A DNA stretch of 58,566 nucleotides from the NCBI GenBank assembly GCA_025060195.1, contig JANXCQ010000027.1, positions 1-58,566 of the forward strand. Direction: 5' to 3'. The translations under genes were made by a program, and so were the position numbers. Shown here one piece after another: positions 1 through 11,779 of this stretch. This DNA comes from Gemmatales bacterium (GTDB taxonomy: Bacteria > Planctomycetota > Planctomycetia > Gemmatales > HRBIN36). Position 1 is the first letter of the stretch, and each line of letters opens with the position of its first letter. Under the pieces are notes generated by a model. It was not told where the DNA came from, made no database searches, and worked only from the letters and a program-made list of their open reading frames with translations.

Positions 1-1092
1 CCCTGATAAAGTCAGTCAAAGTCCCCGCTATTCATAAAACTAAGTCCGGTACATTAGTTCGTTCTAATAATGGTGTTGCTATAGCGGACCCTAACCTGCC
101 GACCGGGCCTGGAAAAGACTAAATCAATACGTATCTCAAACGAATGCGTGGGCCGAGGAATTCCTAATTAAGCATGTGTTTACGAGAATAAGCTAAACTC
201 AGAATCTTGCACCGCCAAGGCATAAGATCAGTCAGGACAATCAGCGCAAGATTGGCTGTTGCTAAGAAAAGTTGAAGAACCCAGACCCGTTGGACATGGT
301 GTGAAAAACTAGCAACTTGCTAAATCAACGCAGTTGTTACGTGTAAGTAACAAGTTTGTCAGTAGATTACCGCAGAAAAGTGCAAATCAAATTTGCCATC
401 GTCTCAGCGGGCCATCTTGGAAAAGTTAGCTAGTGGGAAGATACCGTGGCGCACGATATAGTAGCAATTGCACTGTCCTGAGACGGCCCTGGATTTCCTG
501 CTGGGGTGCTGTAGAACAGGCTTGGCGCTGCCACCGTAGAGTGATCTAATGCGCGCGGGTTTAGCCAATTGTTACGTTGTCCAGGCTTATGTCACGTGAT
601 AATCCTTATGCTAGGCAAGATACTCGTTCCAGGTTAGATTTCTAAGGCTCTGAGACTCACCGGCCCGGTTTATTCGGTTATTAGTGTTAGCACACACTTT
701 ATTGCTAAGTTGCCCGTCAAAGTACGCCCTACTGCGCGAGAGGGAATGCTCACTCCAGGGGACCACTATCGCCAGCCGATGCCGCTGCAACGATTTCGGG
801 GTCATTTTGAAGCCCAATATCAGATCTGGACTTAGGGCTTATTGAACCGTATGAATTCTTGTTGCCAAACCGTCCTCAGTCTGTCCTAGGGATGTTTGGG
901 GGCTCCGCAAAACTAAGGTGGGCCACTGGTAATAGCATTAAGTCAGATAGTGCTAACTACATTCACCACTTGTGGCACAAAAACGACGCGCGATTTAACC
1001 ACGAAGGCTATTGAGGGATCCTCCACTTATGCGAAATTCAGTCAGATGTGTTAACCGTCGCGAAGTACGATTGGTTGAGATTTGCGGGAAAG
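1..1092. other. Gene-free stretch at left edge
   Basis: About 1.1 kb with no convincing coding region on either strand. The open frames present are short, have odd composition and no ribosome-binding site, and match no family I recognise. I see no tRNA-like cloverleaf, tandem repeat or terminator. It lies downstream of the superoxide dismutase gene, so it could hold that gene's 3' untranslated end or a decayed gene now beyond recognition. Confidence 0.5.
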
Positions 1093-1710
1093 TTACTTCC
1101 TGATAGCAGCCTCGTAACGCCTACCGACTTCATCCCAGTTGACAACATTCCACCACGCCTTGAGATAGTCGCCACGACGATTGCGATAATCGATGTAATA
1201 AGCATGTTCCCATACGTCCACGCCCAACACAGGATACTGATTGTTCATCAAGGGGCAGTCTTGGTTAGGCGTGCTTATTACTTTGAGGTGGCCTCCCTCG
1301 ACAACTAACCAAGCCCAACCGCTCCCGAATCGTTTCAGTCCAGCGTCGTTGACCATTTGCTTGAGTTGCTCAAGTCCGCCTAGAGCCTTGATTGCGTCGG
1401 CCAAAGCGCCCGTCGGTTCTTTGCTGCCGCCGGGCTTCATGATTTCCCAGAACATAGTGTGGTTGTAGTGCCCGCCGCCATTGTTGATTACTGCTTGGCG
1501 AATGGCTTCAGGTACTTTATTGATTTGTCGCAGTAACTCGTTTATTTCCATTTTGTGGAAGTCAGGATAATCTTTGAGGGCGGCGTTGAGATTATCCACA
1601 TAGGCTTGGTGATGCTTATCGTGATGATACTCCATGGTCTCCTTGCTAATGTATGGTTGGAGAGCATCATAAGGATACGGTAAAGGGGGCAAAGTGAAGG
1701 GATATGGCAT
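1093..1710 (-). CDS. sodA: Superoxide dismutase, manganese type
   Basis: Converts superoxide to oxygen and hydrogen peroxide, presumably in the cytoplasm since no signal peptide is visible. The 205-aa protein has the usual family length. Metal ligands are recognisable as His29, His84, Asp165 and His169; the C-terminal signature DVWEHAYYIDYRN surrounds the last two. The active-site neighbours Gly80 and Gln150 (in NQD) fit the manganese rather than the iron subtype, although the YIDYRN segment also resembles iron enzymes, so metal use is not certain. An in-frame extension runs upstream to 1794, but the ATG at 1710 is preceded by a strong AAAGGAGGA site and begins with the conserved LPPLPY segment, so I chose it. 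It lies 248 bp downstream of enolase on the same strand and probably has its own promoter. Confidence 0.93.
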   Translation of the reverse strand: MPYPFTLPPLPYPYDALQPYISKETMEYHHDKHHQAYVDNLNAALKDYPDFHKMEINELLRQINKVPEAIRQAVINNGGGHYNHTMFWEIMKPGGSKEPTGALADAIKALGGLEQLKQMVNDAGLKRFGSGWAWLVVEGGHLKVISTPNQDCPLMNNQYPVLGVDVWEHAYYIDYRNRRGDYLKAWWNVVNWDEVGRRYEAAIRK

Positions 1711-1958
1711 CGGTGCTCCTCCTTTATAGCTTCCTCGAATTCCGCCAGTGCCTCGACATCTCAAGCGCGAGTCGCTGTTAGTCGAGCCCGTCATCTAATA
1801 TAGCAGCTGAGCTGAAATCGGCCAAAGCGGTTAGATCTTACAGGTTGAACATACTACGGTAGGCATTCAAAATTTCAAGTGGATGGTTTGTTTGCTGTGA
1901 ATGACAAGTCGCGTTTGCGGAAATAAGTGCGTTAAGCTGATAGTGCTTTCGGCGGCGC

Positions 1959-5053
<3,095 letters not shown>

Positions 5054-5215
5054 GGCTCACCCTCCCTATCGAAGGTTAGGAATTGTTGGCCCTCCTATTA
5101 AGATTTCGCTTGCGAACTTGATTCCTTAGCTCCGACTAGGACTGGCCCAGTAACAATGGCATGCTGATAATGGCACGGGATGGTAATTTTATTCCTTGCA
5201 CTACTGGAGGCAACC

Positions 5216-6748
5216 ATGGCATACGAGTCGTTGCGGGAATTCTTAGAGGAACTGGAAGCGGAAAAAGAGCTTGTCCGTGTTCGCGTCGAGGTTGATCCGA
5301 TTTTGGAGATTAGCGAAATAACTGATCGCATCTGTAAAGCAGGCGGGCCCGCATTATTTTTCGAGCGGGTACGAGGGTCATCCTTTCCTGTGGTGATTAA
5401 TATGTTCGGCTCGGAAAAGCGCATGGCAAAAGCATTAGGGGTCAAGCGATTGGAGGAGTTGGGAGATAAGATAGCCGCCCTGATCAAACCGCAAATACCT
5501 CACACTTTCTTAGGCAAGATTCATAAGGCGTTGGAAGTTTTGCCACAATTGCGCGCGTTACCGCCGAAGTTGGTACGATCTGGCCCTTGTCAGGAAGTGG
5601 TCAAGACGGGCACGCAAGTTAATCTTTACGAATTGCCAGTCCTGCAATGCTGGCCTAAAGACGCGGGGCGATTTATTACCTTTGGCCAAGTATATACACG
5701 CAATCCGGAGACGGGCGAACGCAACGTAGGACTATATCGGTTGCAATTATTGGCGCCTAATAAGACGGCCATGCATTGGCACTTACATCATGATGGCTGT
5801 CAGCATTATCACATGTATAAGCGTCTAGGTAAGCAGATGCCTGTTGCCGTCGCGCTGGGAGGTGACCCTGTGTACACTTATATGGCAACAGCTCCGTTGC
5901 CGCCGAATACCGACGAATGTCTGTTAGGCGGGTTCCTGCGAGGTCAACCTGTGGAATTAGTGCCCTGTAAGACCATCGAAATGGAAGTGCCCGCCAGCGC
6001 CGAGATTGTCTTAGAGGGTTATATAGACCCTAACGAGCCTCTAGTAACGGAAGGGCCTTTCGGTGATCATACGGGATTTTATAGCCTCGCGGATCAATTT
6101 CCCGTTTTCCATGTAACGGCAATCACTCATCGCGCGAATGCAATTTATCCAACGACCATCGTGGGTAAACCGCCCATGGAAGACTGCTATCTAGGTAAAG
6201 CCACCGAGAGACTATTTTTGCCCTTAGTTAAGCTCTTTATTCCTGAGGTTGTGGACTACGATCTACCTTGGTTCGGTGTATTTCACAACTTTTGTTTCGT
6301 TTCGATACGCAAGCGTTGGCCACAACAGGCCCGGAAAGTAATGAGCGCTATTTGGAGCCTCGGGCAACTAATGTTCAGTAAGATAATTGTCGTAGTAGAT
6401 GAAGATGTCAATGTGCACAACTATGATGAAGTATGGTTTCACGTAGGTGCGAATGTACATCCGGGACGCGATGTGGTCTTTTGCGAAGGGCCGACGGACA
6501 TCCTCGATCACGCTGCACCTGTGTGTGGCGTGGGACACAAAATGGGAATTGATGCAACACGAAAATTTCCCGAGGAAGGTCATCCTCGCCCCTGGCCTGA
6601 CGAAATACTTATGGATCCAGACACCGTGGCGAAAGTAACGGCACGCTGGTCGGAGTACGGCCTAGGGCCCGATCCGGGACCTGTGGGGAAGGGGCTCGGT
6701 TTGCATTTACGCCGCGTGTTACACACTGCTTTCGCGATGAGGTCCTGA
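5216..6748 (+). CDS. UbiD-family decarboxylase
   Basis: UbiD enzymes use prenylated FMN to remove or add a carboxyl group on aromatic or unsaturated acids. The 510-aa protein has family length. The metal/prFMN region includes RNVGLYRLQ (Asn170, Arg175) and MHWHLHHDGCQHY (186-198). The acid pair of the catalytic Glu-Arg-Glu/Asp arrangement is likely Glu279 and Asp284 in EGPFGDHTGFYS. The frame is open from 5180, but the ATG at 5216 follows GGAGG at the right distance and starts the conserved YESLREFLEELE segment. Menaquinone methyltransferase follows 155 bp downstream, so a role in quinone synthesis (MqnL/UbiD-like) is the best inference; substrate cannot be read from sequence. The flavin prenyltransferase partner (UbiX) is not in this window. 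Confidence 0.9.
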   Translation: MAYESLREFLEELEAEKELVRVRVEVDPILEISEITDRICKAGGPALFFERVRGSSFPVVINMFGSEKRMAKALGVKRLEELGDKIAALIKPQIPHTFLGKIHKALEVLPQLRALPPKLVRSGPCQEVVKTGTQVNLYELPVLQCWPKDAGRFITFGQVYTRNPETGERNVGLYRLQLLAPNKTAMHWHLHHDGCQHYHMYKRLGKQMPVAVALGGDPVYTYMATAPLPPNTDECLLGGFLRGQPVELVPCKTIEMEVPASAEIVLEGYIDPNEPLVTEGPFGDHTGFYSLADQFPVFHVTAITHRANAIYPTTIVGKPPMEDCYLGKATERLFLPLVKLFIPEVVDYDLPWFGVFHNFCFVSIRKRWPQQARKVMSAIWSLGQLMFSKIIVVVDEDVNVHNYDEVWFHVGANVHPGRDVVFCEGPTDILDHAAPVCGVGHKMGIDATRKFPEEGHPRPWPDEILMDPDTVAKVTARWSEYGLGPDPGPVGKGLGLHLRRVLHTAFAMRS

Positions 6749-6903
6749 TCTATTCCTGGCGCTCCATTCGGGCAATTTCCTCTTACGGAGACAATCGAGC
6801 GTACGCGGCATTGTGAAAAGGTAGACGGGTGCAGACGAAACGTCTAATAGTGCACTTCTAACCACCATAGATGTAATAAAGACGAGACGCAGGGAAAACT
6901 CTG

Positions 6904-7659
6904 ATGGAACAAACGCTGCTCGATAAGAGTTCCTCGCGGATTCGCGCCATGTTTGGCGCGATCGCCCCCCGTTATGATTTTCTCAACCACCTGCTTAGTT
7001 GCCAGGTAGATCGCTACTGGCGTTGGAAAACGACGCGCTTAGTGCCGCCACAAGGCAATGCGCCCATACTCGATGTCTGCACTGGTACTGGTGACCTGGC
7101 CCTGGCTTACTGGCGCGCGGGGCGCAAAAGTGTGCCCGTCGTGGGCGCAGACTTTTGTGGCGAAATGTTGAACTTGGCGCGGAAGAAAGCTAACCGATTG
7201 CGGGCTCAGAATCTCACTTTTGTCCTAGCTGATGCGCAGAGACTCCCTTTTGCAGCCGACCAATTTCAGATAGTGAGCATAGCGTTCGGCCTGCGGAATC
7301 TCACCGACTTTCGGCGGGGACTCCACGAAATGGTGCGGGTAGCGTGCCCGGGCGGCCGAGTCGTGATTCTAGAATTTTCTCGACCTAGCGAATCGTTCTG
7401 GGGTAGGTTATACCAGTGGTATTTTCAACGACTCTTGCCGCGTATTGGGCAACTGGTTTCCGGACAAAGAGCCTACTATTACTTGCCGGCCAGCGTTATG
7501 GAATTTCCTGACGGTGAAGCATTGGCCCAGGAAATGCGCCAGGTTGGACTGGTTTCAGTATGGTGGCGTCCTTTCGCCTTTCGCATTGCGACACTTTACG
7601 TCGGCACCAAACCTACCGTAACCACAGCGGAGGCAGCCCATGACGAACTTGCTGCATAA
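6904..7659 (+). CDS. menG: Demethylmenaquinone / 2-polyprenyl-benzoquinol methyltransferase
   Basis: Adds the C-methyl group in the last step of menaquinone (or ubiquinone) synthesis using S-adenosylmethionine. The 251-aa protein has the UbiE/MenG N-terminal MFGAIAPRYDFLNHLLS segment, SAM motif I at residues 55-66 (LDVCTGTGDLAL), motif II around DAQRLPFAADQFQIVSIAFGLRN, and the family's VILEFSRP and YYYLPASVMEFPDG segments. Length is normal with a slightly extended C-terminus. Its last 20 bp overlap the start of the Uma2 gene, suggesting co-transcription. The UbiD-type gene lies immediately upstream. I use menG because planctomycetes normally make menaquinone; ubiE would be the alternative name. 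Confidence 0.92.
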   Translation: MEQTLLDKSSSRIRAMFGAIAPRYDFLNHLLSCQVDRYWRWKTTRLVPPQGNAPILDVCTGTGDLALAYWRAGRKSVPVVGADFCGEMLNLARKKANRLRAQNLTFVLADAQRLPFAADQFQIVSIAFGLRNLTDFRRGLHEMVRVACPGGRVVILEFSRPSESFWGRLYQWYFQRLLPRIGQLVSGQRAYYYLPASVMEFPDGEALAQEMRQVGLVSVWWRPFAFRIATLYVGTKPTVTTAEAAHDELAA

Positions 7660-8263
7660 GCCGAAGGTCACTCCGGAGGAGTTGCTGCGGATGCCTAAAG
7701 ATCGCCGTTACGAACTGGTGGACGGCGAACTCCTGGAGAAACCTATGTCAGCAATATCTTCTGCAGTGGGCCTACAACTAGCCAATCGTCTGGCTGCCTT
7801 CGTCGAATCAAATGATTTGGGAATCGTATTCAATGCGGATGCGAGTTACCGCTGTTTCCCGAATAATCCCGACCGGGTACGGAGGCCAGATATTTCATTT
7901 ATTAGGAAGGAACGTATCACTCCTGAGCTCTGGCAGTGGGGTCATATTCCGTTAGTCCCCGACTTAGTCGTCGAAGTGCTATCGCCTCACGACCTGAGCA
8001 AAGACACCGAGGAACGGATTGACGACTACCTCGAAGCAGGTGTACCACTCATCTGGGTCGTGCAGCCAGCAACGAGACGAGTTTACGTCTATCGCCCGGA
8101 TCGTCCCGGACTGATATTAGGGCCGCACGACGAATTGACAGGGGAGCCTGTGTTACCAGGATTGCGTCTTACGGTGCGGGAGATTTTTTCGCCGTTGACA
8201 CGTTACGGGATAAAGCCGGAAACTAAGGTTAGTGAGGTTTCACACGGTGATGCAACAAGGTGA
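7640..8263 (+). CDS. Uma2 family (DUF820) protein, intact
   Basis: Uma2 proteins have a PD-(D/E)XK nuclease-like fold; their biological role is unsettled although they are multiplied in cyanobacteria and planctomycetes. The 207-aa product contains the expected core: RYELVDGELLEKP near the N-terminus, RRPDISFIRKER, then PDLVVEVLSPHD with the acid pair, and IDDYLEAGVPLIWVVQP with VYVYRP after it. The ATG at 7640 follows GGAGG and overlaps the end of menG by 20 bp. A decayed sister copy follows immediately at 8327-8854, so the locus arose by tandem duplication. A nuclease activity is inferred from the fold only. Confidence 0.88.
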   Translation: MTNLLHKPKVTPEELLRMPKDRRYELVDGELLEKPMSAISSAVGLQLANRLAAFVESNDLGIVFNADASYRCFPNNPDRVRRPDISFIRKERITPELWQWGHIPLVPDLVVEVLSPHDLSKDTEERIDDYLEAGVPLIWVVQPATRRVYVYRPDRPGLILGPHDELTGEPVLPGLRLTVREIFSPLTRYGIKPETKVSEVSHGDATR

Positions 8264-8326
8264 AAACTGATCGCGGGTAAAATCGCTATAGGGCGCTTAG
8301 ACAAGGAAACTGGGATAACGCTAACC

Positions 8327-8854
8327 TAACTTATGAGCGATGCTTATGTGAAAAAGTCATTGGCGATGACCGGCGGAATGTTGACTCATTTACGTGAGTA
8401 CTGCGTGGAGCACATTACGGGCCTCGTATTGATAATAGGTAGTATTTACCGCTGTTTTCCAGGCCATCCTGACAAGGCACGCAAACCCGATATTTCATTT
8501 ATCCGTTGGGAGCGCATTATGCCAGAGCTGTCGGAATCAGGCCGCATTTGCATTCACCCTAGTCTAGTGGAGGAAATCGTTTCGCCGTGCGACGGAATTT
8601 GCGTGGTGGACTGACGCATTAGGGATTATTAGGAAGCGGAAGTGCTTATAATCCGAGTTGTAAACCCAGAGGTTCGACGGGTGTACGCCCATCATCTAGG
8701 TACGCACAGCGAAATCTTGGTAGCGGATGCGGAACTGACGGGAGCACTAGTGCTGCCTGGACTTTACATAACAGTATCGGACATCTTCTTGCCGTTAGAA
8801 CATCCTAGCGCACTATCAGCGTTAGGGGCGCTAAATCCGCCCTCTGGGGAGTGA
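8327..8854 (+). pseudogene. Decayed second copy of the Uma2 gene
   Basis: One reading frame aligns with the intact neighbour from its YELVDGE region to the C-terminus, including IYRCFPGHPDKARKPDIS, ERIMPEL, VNPEVRRVYAHH and DAELTGALVLPGL. It is broken by three in-frame stops: TAA at 8327-8329 (opposite the Glu of YELVDG), TGA at 8612-8614 and TAG at 8630-8632 (opposite the Leu of IDDYLEAG). Around the last two stops the alignment has no gaps. Only a short deletion is suggested before IYRCF. The N-terminus before 8327 is no longer recognisable. The fragment downstream of the stops could only be made from an internal start, for which no good ribosome-binding site is seen. It is a relic of a tandem duplication. 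Confidence 0.82.
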
Positions 8855-8860
8855 CTTCAA

Positions 8861-9895
8861 ATGCCCACCGAGCATTTATTGCTGCGTGCACTTCGCGGTG
8901 AACACGTGCACCGTCCCCCAGTCTGGGCCATGCGCCAAGCAGGCCGCTGGGACCCAGCGTTTCGACAACTGCGGGGGCGGCGCTCATTTTATGAGTTTGC
9001 CTCGGATAGCCGCCTAGCGGCCGAGGCTTCCTTGCTCCCTGAGCGATTCGGTGTAGATGCCATAATTCTCTTTTACGACATAACAACTTTAGCTCAGGCC
9101 ATGGGTATTTCTTTCGATATGTACACAGAAGCAGGTCCAGTGCCTCGCATACCCGTGCGTTCCTTAGAGCAAGTCCGGCGACTGGATGACGAACCGGATC
9201 CCGATAAATTCCGCACCGTGTTAGACACTTTAGCTCTGGTACGGAGCGCTTTGCTCGAAATGCGAGGAGAGGGAATGGAGACTCGTTTACCGATCCTAGT
9301 TTTTGCGGGCGCCCCGTTTACCTTGGCCTGCTATTGCCTGGGGACCGGAAAAGATGTATCGGCCACCTGTCGTTTCGCCGCCGAACAAGAGGAAGTTTTC
9401 CGAAGGCTGCTGGACAAGTTAGAATCAGCAACGATTCATTTTTTGCGCACCTTACTACGCCACGGCGCAGACGCCTGGCAGCTATTCGATTCCTGGGCAG
9501 GAATGCTACCGCGGCAAGACTATCAATGCTGGGCTTTACCTTATCACCAAAGGATTTTCCAGGCACTAAAAGAGTGGCCCGGCATCTTATTTGTCAAGGA
9601 ATGTCCATACATAGATTACTTAATCAGCAGTGGGGCGGCAGCTATTAGTATCGGCGCTAGCCATGACTTAGTAAGACTCCGTCAGCAATTCCCCCACGTA
9701 GTGCTCCAAGGCAATCTGGATGTCAACCTTTTGGCCGAGGGCACGCCCATCCAAGTGATTCGCGCCACACAGGAATGTATCCGTGCTGGCGGAAAATCCA
9801 AGCACATAGTAAATCTTAGTCACGGCGTGGATCCCCGAACCCCGGTGGAAAATTTCGCTGCCTTCGTGGCTACAGTATTAGGTTCTGAAGCCTAA
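8861..9895 (+). CDS. hemE: Uroporphyrinogen decarboxylase
   Basis: Removes four carboxyl groups from uroporphyrinogen III to give coproporphyrinogen III in heme synthesis; cytoplasmic. The 344-aa protein has normal length. The substrate-binding N-terminal signature RPPVWAMRQAGRW is present (with Trp where Tyr is usual), then FYDITTLAQAMGI, the FAGAPFTLACY segment, DSWAGMLP, and near the C-terminus QGNLDVNLL and NLSHGVDPRTPVEN. The start follows a GGGGAGTGA site. It lies just after the Uma2 relic. A 9-bp hairpin 57 nt downstream of its stop may mark the end of the transcript. Confidence 0.96.
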   Translation: MPTEHLLLRALRGEHVHRPPVWAMRQAGRWDPAFRQLRGRRSFYEFASDSRLAAEASLLPERFGVDAIILFYDITTLAQAMGISFDMYTEAGPVPRIPVRSLEQVRRLDDEPDPDKFRTVLDTLALVRSALLEMRGEGMETRLPILVFAGAPFTLACYCLGTGKDVSATCRFAAEQEEVFRRLLDKLESATIHFLRTLLRHGADAWQLFDSWAGMLPRQDYQCWALPYHQRIFQALKEWPGILFVKECPYIDYLISSGAAAISIGASHDLVRLRQQFPHVVLQGNLDVNLLAEGTPIQVIRATQECIRAGGKSKHIVNLSHGVDPRTPVENFAAFVATVLGSEA

Positions 9896-10232
9896 AGTGG
9901 ACCAAACAAAAATCCCCGCGATGCGCCGGTATTTGAGGGCAAGGACTTCTCTTTCTTGTTAGCGAAAGAAACAAGAAATATTCTAAGATCGCGATAGGGA
10001 GATACTGGCCTACATCTAGATTTTAGCAATACCTAAATCAAACCTCGCAACATTATATGATCCAGTGAGGGCACGGAACGGCCTAAGAAGGTTTTTTTAA
10101 CGCTCGCCGCTAAAAGCAAGCCAACCGTCTCGAAAACTTATGCTAAAATTGTTCAGCCCATGCGGGATAAGCTATGCATAGCGATTTTGTTGGCAGCACA
10201 CAATTAATGGCCAAGTAAATTATCAGCTAACT
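9896..10232. other. Intergenic region hemE-motA
   Basis: A 337-bp gap. Apart from the hairpin at 9952-9978 I see no gene. It should hold the motA promoter, but no -35/-10 pair stands out, and no clear Shine-Dalgarno precedes the motA ATG. Confidence 0.5.
9952..9978 (+). terminator. Hairpin downstream of hemE
   Basis: A perfect 9-bp stem, TTTCTTGTT (9952-9960) with AACAAGAAA (9970-9978), and a 9-nt loop. It lies 57 nt after the hemE stop and before motA. No T tract follows, and the stem is AT-rich, so it is at best a weak intrinsic terminator or an RNA-stabilising hairpin. Confidence 0.35.
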
Positions 10233-11084
10233 ATGATCGCGATCATTGGCGCTATTGTCGTCTTCGCAGCTGTGCTAATTGGCTTTACCATGGCAGGGGG
10301 CAAAATCGGCGCACTTATTCACCCCTCAGAACTGGTTACTATTGGGGGGGCAGCGGTAGGCGCTTTAATTATCATGTCGCCTAAACGCGTGTTGGTGGAC
10401 GTAGTCAAGGGTTTAGTCCAAGTATTCAAAGGATCACCTTATGATAAACGGACTTGTCTGGAAATTCTAGGCTTACTCAATCAACTAGCCCGTTTGGTAC
10501 GTCGGGACGGGATGCTGGCATTGGATAGTCACGTGGCCGAGCCCGAAAATAGCGACATTTTCCGACAATATCCCCGCATACTTCATAATCATCACCTGCG
10601 GGAGTTCATTTGTAATGCCCTTAGCCGAATAGTAGATGGTTCAGCGGAGCCAGCGGCATTGGAGGCGGACTTGGAGAACGATATCGCCGTGTTGGAGCGC
10701 GAACATCATCAAGTCGTCGCAGCCCTTATGAGAACAGCGGACAGCTTGCCGGGATTTGGTATCGTGGCCGCAGTGTTGGGGATTGTAGTTACCATGCAAG
10801 CGATCGATGGTCCTGTGGAAGAGATCGGCCATAAAGTCGGAGCAGCCTTAGTGGGAACGTTTCTAGGCATCCTACTTTCCTATGGCCTTCTCGCTCCTCT
10901 CGCGGGCCGACTAGAGTTAATGGGCGAGCAAGAATCTATGGTGTTACGAGCAGTGGTGTTGGCCACTGTGGAGTTGGCCAAAGGCGCTAATCCGCGCGAA
11001 CTGATCACGCGCGTCAGTCGAGTCCTAAGCACCGATTGCCGACCCAGCGCAGAAGAACTGAAACAATTGTTAGGCAGTGGCTAG
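10233..11084 (+). CDS. motA: Flagellar motor stator protein MotA (MotA/PomA type)
   Basis: Membrane subunit of an ion-driven stator that normally powers flagellar rotation. The 283-aa protein has a first membrane helix at residues 1-22, a second around GGAAVGALIIM, a long cytoplasmic loop (about 60-165), and two further helices (LPGFGIVAAVLGIVVTM and GTFLGILLSYGLLAPLAG). The segment VGAALVGTFLGILLSYG is the family signature. The gene is followed directly by a motB-like gene whose ribosome-binding site overlaps the motA stop. No other flagellar gene is in the window, so whether it drives a flagellum or another ion-powered system cannot be told here. Confidence 0.92.
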   Translation: MIAIIGAIVVFAAVLIGFTMAGGKIGALIHPSELVTIGGAAVGALIIMSPKRVLVDVVKGLVQVFKGSPYDKRTCLEILGLLNQLARLVRRDGMLALDSHVAEPENSDIFRQYPRILHNHHLREFICNALSRIVDGSAEPAALEADLENDIAVLEREHHQVVAALMRTADSLPGFGIVAAVLGIVVTMQAIDGPVEEIGHKVGAALVGTFLGILLSYGLLAPLAGRLELMGEQESMVLRAVVLATVELAKGANPRELITRVSRVLSTDCRPSAEELKQLLGSG

Positions 11085-11095
11085 GAGACATTACC

Positions 11096-11698
11096 TTGGC
11101 GGCCAAAGGGGGCGGTCAATGGAAGGTAGCCTACGCCGACTTTGTCACGGCGATGATGGCCTTCTTTCTCGTCATGTGGATCACCGCTCAAGACCAGAAG
11201 ATTAAGCAGGCCGTAGCCCGTTATTTCAATAACCCTATGAACTTCGAATCAGTCGGGCTATCGGCCAAACCCGATAAGACAGGCTCAGCCTTACCCTTAC
11301 CGAGCACAGGACAAGTCCCCTTGCAGGACAGCGTGGCCATGGGGCACGGACGTCATTCTTTCTCGCAGCCAGCTCCAAAAAGCCCGCAAACTAAGGCAGT
11401 GGCCGACTGGATTTATGCCAAAGAAGATCAACTCCAACGCTGGCTCAAGGAGGCAGAACGAATTTACTGGCTAACCGCTCAAATGCCGGAGGCGCGGTTG
11501 AAACGACGCTCGGTGCGCGAATTAGCTGCCGAGCGTTTAGGCCGGCTTCTTCAGGATGATTTTGCCGACCGAGTACCGAGCCAATTGCCCGGCGTTTATC
11601 AGGACTTAATGTACATGGCCCTTAGCGAAGTTAATTGGCGTGAGATCGCCGAAGACTTACTGGCCCACTGGCAACGAAACTCTCCCCCAAGCCGCTAA
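11096..11698 (+). CDS. motB: Short MotB-like stator protein without visible OmpA domain
   Basis: Partner of MotA; the single membrane helix carries the aspartate that conducts ions. The N-terminus matches MotB/PomB closely: GGGQWKVAYADFVTAMMAFFLVMWI, with the key Asp at residue 15. The start is a TTG at 11096 preceded by AGGAG (11083-11087) that overlaps the motA stop, implying coupled translation. The product is only 200 aa. After a polar linker it has a helical C-terminus (about 100-195), but I find none of the OmpA peptidoglycan-binding signature that MotB normally has, and only about 80 bp follow before the next reading frame. It may be a stator variant anchored differently, an ExbD-like arrangement, or a truncated gene. 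Confidence 0.85.
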   Translation: MAAKGGGQWKVAYADFVTAMMAFFLVMWITAQDQKIKQAVARYFNNPMNFESVGLSAKPDKTGSALPLPSTGQVPLQDSVAMGHGRHSFSQPAPKSPQTKAVADWIYAKEDQLQRWLKEAERIYWLTAQMPEARLKRRSVRELAAERLGRLLQDDFADRVPSQLPGVYQDLMYMALSEVNWREIAEDLLAHWQRNSPPSR

Positions 11699-11779
11699 TC
11701 TTGGCCAGAAGTTCCCTTTCTGCCTACAATCACATCAAACGCCGTTGCAAGTCGCATCTCCTTGACATGGAGAGAAACA

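Noticed and set aside
5171..5190. TGGCACGGGATGG in front of the UbiD gene as a sigma-54 site
   Set aside because: The -24 half matches, but there is no TTGC with the required GG-N10-GC spacing.
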